10,401 nucleotides of DNA from Acidovorax_G sp046289925. Lineage in GTDB: Bacteria > Pseudomonadota > Gammaproteobacteria > Burkholderiales > Burkholderiaceae_C. Positions 1 through 5,891 of this stretch are shown here, in pieces; the stretch's first letter is position 1; the number at the start of each line of letters is the position of its first letter. The position numbers and the translations under genes were made by a program. Below the pieces are notes generated by a model. That model saw nothing but the letters and a program-made list of their open reading frames with translations. It was not told where the DNA came from and did no database searches. Where the stretch lies: the NCBI GenBank assembly GCA_046289925.1, contig JBKBUN010000111.1:1-10401 (forward strand). Reading direction: 5' to 3'.

Positions 1-972
1 GTCGAAACGCCCAAAACGGGCGATTTCGTAGTCCACTGGCTGGAAGCGGTCCAACGCAAAAGCCTGCCGTACAGCCTGCAGGGCTGGCAGCTTGTCGGGA
101 TCTGAAGGACGCGCCTGGGAACAGAAGAACAGCAGGTCCTGTACCAGGCGGTCGGAAATCACCGGGTCGCCCTTGGCCAGAGCCGCGTACTGCAGCAGCA
201 CGCGAGAGGCCACGCGCTTGACGTAGATATCCGGTACTAGTTGCTTGTAGGCCACCGCCTCAAAGAAGCCTGCGCAGATCTTCCAGAAAGCACGTGCCTG
301 ACGGTCGGTCTGCGCGGCCACAAAGCCATGGCAGGTGTCGCGCAGACTGCGCGCGGCCTTGGCATCGCTAGTCTTGACGATCTTGAGCACGGCAGCGTCC
401 AGTCGCGCACGCGCCTCAGCTCCATATGGCAGCGGCGCGGCCGATGCGACCGTGGCAGGTTCACGGAAGCGGCGCTCCACTGGCCACAGATCCGCCGGAT
501 GAACGCGCTCGGCGCCCGTCAACGCCTGGGCATCGCGGTACTGCGGAAACAGCGACACCGGTGAAACAGGTTTACCCGCCAGGACGCTTTCCAGAAACTC
601 GATCAGCGCAAAGCTGGCACGCTCAATGACGGCGACGGCCTGATCGGAGCATTGCTCGGGGCGCTGCACGTACTTCTGGACGGCGGCCTCCATAGAGCGC
701 AACAGCAGGGCCGGCGGCCCCATACCCACCATTTCGAGCGCACCACTGGCCTGGTGCAATTGCTGGCGTGCAATCCGCAGCGGCCCAGCGTCCAGCGAGG
801 CGATGTCCGACTCGCGGGCAATTTCGGCATCCCGCACAAAGCGGCGCAGTGCTTTGACTGCGCTATCGAGCGACTTGCGCAATTCATCCAGCACCCAAGC
901 CAATGGCCCGAGATCCTGCTCCCCCTGGGACCAGTCTGCCGGTGGTGCGTTGTTCACATCAGTTGATGACAT
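1..972 (-). CDS. pilL: PilL/ChpA-type hybrid chemotaxis histidine kinase, N-terminal part (truncated by window edge)
   Basis: The reading frame is open from an ATG at 972 to the window edge, giving 324 residues with no stop. It is the start of the large CheA-like kinase of Pil-Chp systems, which in the family carries several Hpt/Hpt-like domains, a CheA catalytic core, a CheW domain and a C-terminal receiver. Only the N-terminal helical region is visible. Residues 23-135 contain LHQASGALEMV (72-82), resembling the Hpt-like N-terminal domain of Pseudomonas ChpA (HQVQGTLQMV as I recall it). A second all-helical segment spans about 185-310. The catalytic core lies outside the window, so kinase function is inferred from homology and position. 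The start is chosen because GGGGA lies about 8 bases upstream and an alternative ATG 8 bases earlier is out of frame. The gene begins 47 bases after pilJ and is probably co-transcribed with it. It would phosphorylate PilG and PilH. Confidence 0.85.
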   Translation of the reverse strand, partial: MSSTDVNNAPPADWSQGEQDLGPLAWVLDELRKSLDSAVKALRRFVRDAEIARESDIASLDAGPLRIARQQLHQASGALEMVGMGPPALLLRSMEAAVQKYVQRPEQCSDQAVAVIERASFALIEFLESVLAGKPVSPVSLFPQYRDAQALTGAERVHPADLWPVERRFREPATVASAAPLPYGAEARARLDAAVLKIVKTSDAKAARSLRDTCHGFVAAQTDRQARAFWKICAGFFEAVAYKQLVPDIYVKRVASRVLLQYAALAKGDPVISDRLVQDLLFFCSQARPSDPDKLPALQAVRQAFALDRFQPVDYEIARFGRFD

Positions 973-1019
973 GGCTTCATCCCCGGCTGCGACGAGCCAG
1001 AAGGTTGGTCACAGACGCG

Positions 1020-3299
1020 TCAGGCAATCTTGAATCGGGCCACCGATTGGCGCAGTTCTTCGGCCATCTGGGACAGCTCACGCACTTGCTGGGCCGTCGT
1101 CCGCGTGCCTTCTCCAGTCTGTTCGGTCACGGCGAAGATGTGCTGGATGTTGTCGGCCACTTCGTTGGCCAGAACGGCTTCCCGAGAGGCGGCGCTCGAA
1201 ATCTGCTCAATCAGTTCAGCGAGGCGGCGCGACACGCGGTCGATCTCGGACAGCGCAGTACCCGCGCTGTCGGAGAGTCGGGCCCCTTCCACCACACCCT
1301 GCGTCGAACGCTCCATAGCGGCCACTGCATCCTGGGTGTCGGTCTGAATCGCCTTCACCAGCGCCGAAATCTGGCGCGTGGCGTCTGCGGAGCGTTCCGC
1401 CAGTCGCTGCACTTCTTCCGCCACCACCGAGAAGCCGCGCCCGGCTTCACCAGCGGAGGCGGCCTGAATGGCAGCGTTCAGAGCCAGCACGTTCGTTTGT
1501 TCGGTAATGTCCGAAATCAGTTCGGTGATTTCACCGATCTCCTGCGACGATTCACCCAGGCGTTTGATGCGCTTGGAGGTGTCCTGGATCTGGTCGCGAA
1601 TGGCGTTCATACCGCCGATGGCGTTCTGCACTGCCTGCAGGCCCTGGTCAGCGGCCTGCAGCGACTGACGGGCCACCATGGCCGATTCCTGTGCTTGCGT
1701 GGACACTTCGTTGATTCGGGTCGCCATGTCCAGCACCGACCGGCCGGTTTCGCGGATTTCACGCAGCTGCTCGGTCGAAGCCGCCAGCAGTTCGGTCGAG
1801 GTGGTGTCCACCATCGCCGTGGTTTGGGCCACGCGGGTGGCCGTGTTTTGCACCGAGCCCACCAGCAAACGCAGTTCTTCCACCGTGTAGTTCACCGAGT
1901 CGGCGATGGCACCGGTAATGTCCTCCGTCACCGTGGCCTCTTGCGTCAAATCGCCCTCAGCCACCGCCTGCAGTTCGTTCATCAATCGCAAAATGGCTGC
2001 CTGGTTGGCGTCGTTGATGCGCTTGGCCTCCTGCTCCTGGCGCTTGGCTTCGCGCTGCTGCATTTCAGCGGCCGCTTGGCGGGCCCGGCTGTCCAGCAGC
2101 TGAACGCGCGAAATGCCGATACCGCACAGCAACACGAACAAGCCGGCCAGCGCCAGCGCTGCGAACTGACCTGCGCCCAGGCCCGTCTGCGCCGACAGCT
2201 TGGACTGCAGGTTTTCGAGTTGGCGACGCAGCGGTTCGCTGTCGGCAATGATCGCGGACTGGGCTTCGCGGGCCGACACCAGACCCTGAAGGTTGCCCAA
2301 AATGGCGCTGGCTTGCGTGCGTGTCTGCTCGTACAGCTTGATCAGGGCTTCCAGTTGCTCGCGTGTCTGTGGGTCCTTGGTGCCCCCCAGGCGCAATTCG
2401 GGGCTGCCATCTAACAGACCCTGTGCTATTTGGTGGGGGGAGTTCAAGTCCTTGCCCAGCAAGAACACGGCCTCGGGGCTCACGCCTTCCATGGTCTGGA
2501 ACTCGTTGGCCGACTTGCCGATACGCTGCGTCAACATCACCAGTTGGCCTGCGGCCGAGATTTCGGCGGCGGGGGCGTTCTGCTGCAGTTTGAGCGACGA
2601 CACCGTCTCGGCGATTTCCAGCAGGTCAGACGACTGGCGGTTGATGGTGCGCAGCGCATCGCCCACCTGGGTCAGGATCTTCTGCTGCCCCATCACCACG
2701 CTGGCGTTGCGCTCGGCGCGCTCCATCAGCGGGTTGATGGCGTCCAGTTCGGGCTTGAACGGTTCACCCAGCGGTTGTACGGAGAGTTCGTCGTCGCCTG
2801 CGTTCAGTGCGCGCACGTTGCGGGCCAGCACGCCCGCGCTGTCCACCACGTCGGGAAAGGCCTGTGGGCTGCCCACAAGCGCCTGCGACACCGACTTTGC
2901 GAGACGCTGCGATTGCATCAGCGCCTGACCAGTGGCTGCAAGCTGCTGGGCCGATTTCTCCGCCTGCTGCAGCACCCAACCGGCGATCAGGCCCAGCACT
3001 ACCACGCCGATGGCCAGCAAGGCCAGCAGGCGACGCTGGTGCGCGGCGGCGGTTGCAGCGCCCAGCAAAGGCAGCGTGATCTGGTCCTGCAGCGAATCAC
3101 TGTCTTGGCCTTCGTCGATCAGGCCACCCGACTCACTGCCCTGCACACTGTTGAGAGCCTCTAGCTGGTGCACATCGCGCAACTGGGCATCGTCCAGCGG
3201 TGTTGCAGAAGCCTGACCTTCACCACCAGCCGGCGCGCCGCCTTCCGGCTCTGCGGGCTTGCGGTTGAACAGTTTCCCAATTTGATCGACGAACGACAT
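1020..3299 (-). CDS. pilJ: PilJ, type IV pilus methyl-accepting chemoreceptor
   Basis: This 759-residue receptor feeds the Pil-Chp kinase that controls type IV pilus extension and retraction. Residues 1-86 are a low-complexity cytoplasmic tail rich in Gly, Ala, Asp and Glu. TM1 is about 91-110, the periplasmic PilJ-type helical sensor module about 112-377, and TM2 about 378-396. A charged HAMP-like linker covers roughly 397-480, followed by a long methyl-accepting coiled coil. The kinase-contacting hairpin tip is clear at about 595-645 (ITEQTNVLALNAAI, then AGEAGRGFSVVAEEVQRLAE). The C-terminus (SVARFKIA) has no NWETF-like tether for CheR or CheB. AAGG lies 7 bases before the ATG. The gene sits 21 bases after pilI and 47 before pilL. 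Pseudomonas PilJ is about 680 residues, so the excess is mainly the N-terminal tail. Identification is secure from architecture plus neighbours. Confidence 0.95.
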   Translation of the reverse strand: MSFVDQIGKLFNRKPAEPEGGAPAGGEGQASATPLDDAQLRDVHQLEALNSVQGSESGGLIDEGQDSDSLQDQITLPLLGAATAAAHQRRLLALLAIGVVVLGLIAGWVLQQAEKSAQQLAATGQALMQSQRLAKSVSQALVGSPQAFPDVVDSAGVLARNVRALNAGDDELSVQPLGEPFKPELDAINPLMERAERNASVVMGQQKILTQVGDALRTINRQSSDLLEIAETVSSLKLQQNAPAAEISAAGQLVMLTQRIGKSANEFQTMEGVSPEAVFLLGKDLNSPHQIAQGLLDGSPELRLGGTKDPQTREQLEALIKLYEQTRTQASAILGNLQGLVSAREAQSAIIADSEPLRRQLENLQSKLSAQTGLGAGQFAALALAGLFVLLCGIGISRVQLLDSRARQAAAEMQQREAKRQEQEAKRINDANQAAILRLMNELQAVAEGDLTQEATVTEDITGAIADSVNYTVEELRLLVGSVQNTATRVAQTTAMVDTTSTELLAASTEQLREIRETGRSVLDMATRINEVSTQAQESAMVARQSLQAADQGLQAVQNAIGGMNAIRDQIQDTSKRIKRLGESSQEIGEITELISDITEQTNVLALNAAIQAASAGEAGRGFSVVAEEVQRLAERSADATRQISALVKAIQTDTQDAVAAMERSTQGVVEGARLSDSAGTALSEIDRVSRRLAELIEQISSAASREAVLANEVADNIQHIFAVTEQTGEGTRTTAQQVRELSQMAEELRQSVARFKIA

Positions 3300-3320
3300 G
3301 GTGCAGCCTTACAGAAAAAC

Positions 3321-3848
3321 TCAAGCACTGATGCTCAGGAAGACAGGTGATTGGGACAGGGCCAGCAGGTCCAACTCCTGCCAACGCACACCCTGTGCAT
3401 CCACATAGACAGAACCGTAATACGCTGGCGAGTCCTCGGCCGGCGATTCCGACCGCACGAACGCTTCGACGCTGCGCAGCCCCGCAAGGCGGTCCACCAA
3501 CAATGCCGCGTTGACCTCCAGCGCGGCGTTGAAGACCAGCAGACTGGAATCGGCCAGCGCCTGCTCTGTGCGAGTGACAGACTGGCCCATCAGGCCCGCC
3601 AGATCAACCACGCCGACCAGGCCGCCGCGCAGATTGGCCACGCCCAGAAACCAGCTCTGGGTGTAGGGCACGGGCTGCGTCGAGGTCCATGGAAAGATCT
3701 CGCCAGCCTGCCCGAGGGGCAGCAGATAGGGTTGACCCGCCGCTTCGACGGCGAGCCAGGATGAAACGGAAAGATCCTCCCCCTTGGCTGCCTGCAGGCG
3801 GCTGGCCAGTCGGGCTTGGAGGTCTCTCAGGGCTTCACGATTGGCCAT
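3321..3848 (-). CDS. pilI: PilI, CheW-like adaptor of the Pil-Chp system
   Basis: This 175-residue cytoplasmic protein is a single CheW domain (about residues 27-170) after a short helical N-terminus. It is expected to bridge the PilJ receptor tip and the ChpA/PilL kinase in the polar signalling array. CheW-fold features include WLAVEAAGQPYLLPL near 31-45, the characteristic WFLGVANLRGGLVGVVDL at 66-83, and a hydrophobic strand SLLVFNAALEVNAALLVDRL at about 102-121. Length matches Pseudomonas PilI (just under 180). It lies 18 bases after pilH and 21 before pilJ, which fixes it as PilI rather than a generic CheW. No catalytic activity is expected. Confidence 0.92.
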   Translation of the reverse strand: MANREALRDLQARLASRLQAAKGEDLSVSSWLAVEAAGQPYLLPLGQAGEIFPWTSTQPVPYTQSWFLGVANLRGGLVGVVDLAGLMGQSVTRTEQALADSSLLVFNAALEVNAALLVDRLAGLRSVEAFVRSESPAEDSPAYYGSVYVDAQGVRWQELDLLALSQSPVFLSISA

Positions 3849-3866
3849 GAAAGCGCGCGGCCTTAC

Positions 3867-4232
3867 TTAGTTCAGCGCGTCAATCTTGGCTTGCAGTTCG
3901 GCAGGATCGACCGGCTTGGTGATGTAGCCCCGCGCCCCCTGGCGCATGCCCCACACCCGGTCGGTTTCCTGGTTTTTGCTCGTGCACATGATGATGGGTA
4001 CGTCGGCGTAGAGCGGGTCGCGGGTGATGGCGCGTGTGAGCTGAAAACCATTCTGGCCAGGCATGACCACATCCATCAGGATGAGGTCAGGCTTTTCTTC
4101 GGCCAGGCGGCGGAATGCCTCTTCAGCATTCTCGGCCGTGCGCACCTGCATCCCTTTCTTTTGCAGAAGGTCGGTCAGAAACATCAACTCGGTCTTCGAA
4201 TCATCGACGACGAGAACTTTCTGAATGGGCAT
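3867..4232 (-). CDS. pilH: PilH, single-domain response regulator
   Basis: This 121-residue stand-alone CheY-like receiver has all key residues: acidic pair D10/D11, phospho-acceptor D54 (LILMDVVMPG), the switch Thr/Ser near 84-85 (MCTSK) and K106 (ITKPVD). No output domain is present. In Pil-Chp systems PilH acts opposite to PilG, either promoting retraction or draining phosphate from the pathway, and here this is inferred by homology. The length matches Pseudomonas PilH. The ATG overlaps the pilG stop codon as TAATG, and AAGGAG lies 7 bases upstream inside the end of pilG. The pair should therefore be translationally coupled. CTSK and the PilG-PilH order distinguish it from PilG. Confidence 0.93.
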   Translation of the reverse strand: MPIQKVLVVDDSKTELMFLTDLLQKKGMQVRTAENAEEAFRRLAEEKPDLILMDVVMPGQNGFQLTRAITRDPLYADVPIIMCTSKNQETDRVWGMRQGARGYITKPVDPAELQAKIDALN

Positions 4233-4630
4233 TACGTAGCTCCTTGTTGGGGATTGCCGAACTGCTGCACAGCCTGCAACAGTTGGTCCTTGGTAAATGG
4301 CTTGGTGAGATATTCCTGACAGCCGACCATGCGGCCGCGCGCCTTGTCGAAAACACCATCCTTGGAGGACAGCATCACGACCGGGGTATCTGCAAAACGG
4401 GCGTTGCGCTTGATGATCGCGCAGGTCTGGTACCCGTCGAGCTTGGGCATCAGGATGTCGCAGAAAATCAGCTGAGGCTGGTAATCGTTGACTTTGGCCA
4501 AAGCATCGAAGCCGTCGTCTGCCAACAAGACTTCATGCCCCCCCTGCTTGAGGAAAATCTCGGCGCTTCGCCGGATGGTGTTGCTGTCATCCACCACGAG
4601 CACTTTTAAAGATGCGCCTGTTGTAGTCAA
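4232..4630 (-). CDS. pilG: PilG, single-domain response regulator
   Basis: This 132-residue CheY-like receiver has D14/D15 (VVDDSNTIRRSAE), phospho-acceptor D58 (IFCDILMPKLDGYQTC), LSSKDG at 87-92 and K110 (YLTKPF). The stretches DGYQTC, MLSSKDG.FDKA.GR.VG and YLTKPF are strongly PilG-like compared with other CheY proteins. PilG is thought to drive pilus extension and cAMP signalling in Pseudomonas, and that role is inferred here. The start is a TTG at 4630: an in-frame TGA lies two codons upstream, no ATG precedes the conserved core, and GGAG sits 9 bases upstream. Using a later start would cut into the first beta strand. This is the first gene of the pil cluster proper, 48 bases after the rubredoxin stop. 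Its SD lies within an inverted repeat described separately. Confidence 0.93.
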   Translation of the reverse strand: MTTTGASLKVLVVDDSNTIRRSAEIFLKQGGHEVLLADDGFDALAKVNDYQPQLIFCDILMPKLDGYQTCAIIKRNARFADTPVVMLSSKDGVFDKARGRMVGCQEYLTKPFTKDQLLQAVQQFGNPQQGAT

Positions 4631-4638
4631 TTGTCACT

Positions 4639-4672
4639 GCTCCTGATGGAAAAAACGCGACGCAGCAGGAGC
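4639..4672 (-). promoter_or_regulatory. Inverted repeat that could mask the pilG ribosome binding site
   Basis: On the minus strand GCTCCTG (4672-4666) is a perfect 7-base complement of CAGGAGC (4645-4639), with 20 bases between them. The downstream arm contains the GGAG that serves the TTG start of pilG. The upstream arm overlaps the terminator-like hairpin at 4656-4676, so the two folds compete. The pairing is read directly from sequence. A regulatory role is inference. Confidence 0.4.
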
Positions 4673-4676
4673 CGCG
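4650..4676 (-). terminator. Terminator-like or attenuator hairpin between rubredoxin and pilG
   Basis: Two bases past the rubredoxin stop, the minus strand can form a 6-pair stem (CGCGGC at 4676-4671 with GCGTCGCG-end bases 4661-4656, one G-U pair) with a 9-base loop. Six T residues (4655-4650) follow immediately. This has the layout of a short intrinsic terminator. Because only 20 bases remain before the pilG start, full termination would need a pilG promoter inside rubredoxin, so partial read-through is more likely. Confidence 0.45.
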
Positions 4677-4678
4677 CT

Positions 4679-4852
4679 TCAAATCTGCACCATCTCAAAG
4701 TCTTCTTTGCGGGCCCCGCATTCAGGGCAGGTCCAGTTCATCGGAACCTGGTCCCAAGGCGTATTGGGCGGAATGCCGTGCTCGGGAGAACCCACAGCTT
4801 CGTCATATATCCAACCGCAAATCAGACACATCCAAGTTTTAGAGTCGGTCAC
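4679..4852 (-). CDS. Rubredoxin
   Basis: This 57-residue electron-transfer protein holds one iron through four cysteines. They are C9 and C12 (CLICGWIYDE) and C42 and C45 (WTCPECGARKEDFE), the classical rubredoxin pattern with the aromatic and acidic residues around it. It is likely cytosolic, and its redox partner is not evident from the sequence. The start is a GTG at 4852. An in-frame TAA lies two codons upstream, and the only later ATG would begin at residue 8, one residue before the first iron ligand. The SD is weak (GAAGG about 11 bases upstream). The gene is first in the minus-strand run that continues into pilG and is divergent from the ThiD-like gene. A rubredoxin beside hemL/thiD and pilG is a layout I recall from betaproteobacteria. 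Confidence 0.95.
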   Translation of the reverse strand: MTDSKTWMCLICGWIYDEAVGSPEHGIPPNTPWDQVPMNWTCPECGARKEDFEMVQI

Positions 4853-4877
4853 AGCTTAAAGGGCCTTCACATAGAAT
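4848..4877 (+). promoter_or_regulatory. Candidate sigma-70 promoter for the ThiD-like/hemL unit
   Basis: TAGAAT at 4872-4877 matches 5 of 6 bases of the -10 consensus. GTCACA at 4848-4853 matches 4 of 6 of the -35, with an 18-base spacer. Transcription would begin near 4884, about 63 bases before the ThiD-like start. The -35 overlaps the rubredoxin start codon on the other strand. Called by eye only. Confidence 0.35.
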
Positions 4878-4883
4878 GCAACG

Positions 4884-4889
4884 ATTGTA
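4884..4889 (-). promoter_or_regulatory. Candidate -10 box for the rubredoxin/pil run
   Basis: On the minus strand these bases read TACAAT, a 5-of-6 match to the -10 consensus, placing a start near 4877 and a leader of about 25 bases before the rubredoxin GTG. I do not see a convincing -35 at the usual distance. The box lies at the expected start site of the divergent plus-strand promoter, so the two could interfere. Confidence 0.28.
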
Positions 4890-4946
4890 TCTAGACACCT
4901 CCGGGCGCCGCAGCTTGTCCCAGCGTTCCGATGCGGGAGCCGAATC

Positions 4947-5891
4947 ATGAACACGCCCAGCTCCCCCTTCAGCACCGTCGCCCTTGTCGACGAAGACGAT
5001 ACCGACGCCAAGCGCCCAGCGTGCGTGCTGGTGTTCAATGCCAACGACCCGAGCGGCGCCGCCGGACTCACCGCCGACATCACGGCGATGACCTCGGTCG
5101 GCGCACATCCGGTCGCGGTGGTCACCGGCGCCTATGTGCGCGACACGACAGAGGTGGCCGACCATTTCTCACTGGACGACGAAGCGGTTTCCGAACAGGC
5201 GCGCATGGCGCTGGAGGACTTGTCGGTTCAGGCCATCAAGGTGGGGTTCGTCGGCAGTCCGGAGAATATCGCGACCATCTCCGAAATAGCGACCGACTAT
5301 GAGGAAATTCCGGTCATTGCCTATATGCCCAATCTATCGTGGTGGCGAGAAGATTTGATTGATGCATATCTGGACGCGTTTCACGAGTTGCTGCTTCCCC
5401 AAACGTCGGTGTTGGTTGGAAACCACAGCACCCTGTGGCGCTGGCTGCTACCGGACTGGTCGGGCGAGCGCAGCCCCACCGCCCGCGACATTGCCCGGGC
5501 TGCCTCCGATATGGGCGTGGCCTATACGCTGGTCACCGGCATCCCGCTGCCCGAGCAGCGCGTGGACAATGTGCTGGCCAGCCCGCAGACCGTACTGGGC
5601 AGCGGCCAGTTCGAGCTGTTTGACGCCAGCTTTGCCGGCGCGGGCGAAACTCTGTCGGCCGCGCTCACGGCCCTGATCGCCTGTGGCAACGACCTGGGCG
5701 AGGCAACGGCCGAAGCGCTGGCCTACCTGGACCGCAGCCTGGACGCCGGTTTTCGCCCGGGCATGGGCCACATCGTGCCCGACCGCATGTTCTGGGCCCA
5801 CCCTGACGACGACGAAGACGATGACCCCGACACCGACCCCGAACCGGGCGTGGAGGGATTTGTGATGCCACCCCATGACACCCAGCACTGA
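4947..5891 (+). CDS. ThiD-like (phosphomethylpyrimidine kinase family) protein with altered active-site motif
   Basis: This 314-residue protein resembles ThiD, the kinase that phosphorylates hydroxymethylpyrimidine (phosphate) in thiamine synthesis. The N-terminal substrate and nucleotide fold is recognisable: NANDPSGAAGLTADITAMTSVGAHPVAVVTG-like residues 31-61, split here as NDPSGAAGLTADI (33-45) and GAHPVAVVTG (52-61), then IKVGFVGS at 97-104. The C-terminal anion-hole motif, normally GTGC followed by TLSAA, reads GAGE at 231-234 followed by TLSAAL, so the catalytic Cys position is Glu. The usual DPV segment before it reads PVIAYMPNL (122-130). There is an extra N-terminus of about 25 residues and an acidic tail (Asp-rich, 287-301); E. 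coli ThiD is about 266. GGGAG lies 7 bases before the ATG. The stop lies 17 bases inside hemL. The family call is firm. Activity as a true ThiD is doubtful, and a regulatory or different kinase role is possible. Confidence 0.8.
   Translation: MNTPSSPFSTVALVDEDDTDAKRPACVLVFNANDPSGAAGLTADITAMTSVGAHPVAVVTGAYVRDTTEVADHFSLDDEAVSEQARMALEDLSVQAIKVGFVGSPENIATISEIATDYEEIPVIAYMPNLSWWREDLIDAYLDAFHELLLPQTSVLVGNHSTLWRWLLPDWSGERSPTARDIARAASDMGVAYTLVTGIPLPEQRVDNVLASPQTVLGSGQFELFDASFAGAGETLSAALTALIACGNDLGEATAEALAYLDRSLDAGFRPGMGHIVPDRMFWAHPDDDEDDDPDTDPEPGVEGFVMPPHDTQH

Noticed and set aside
903..2414. Long 503-codon open frame on the plus strand opposite pilJ
   Set aside because: It is antisense to a well-supported PilJ, its protein is His/Arg/Gln-rich with no recognisable domain, and long opposite frames are common in high-GC genes.
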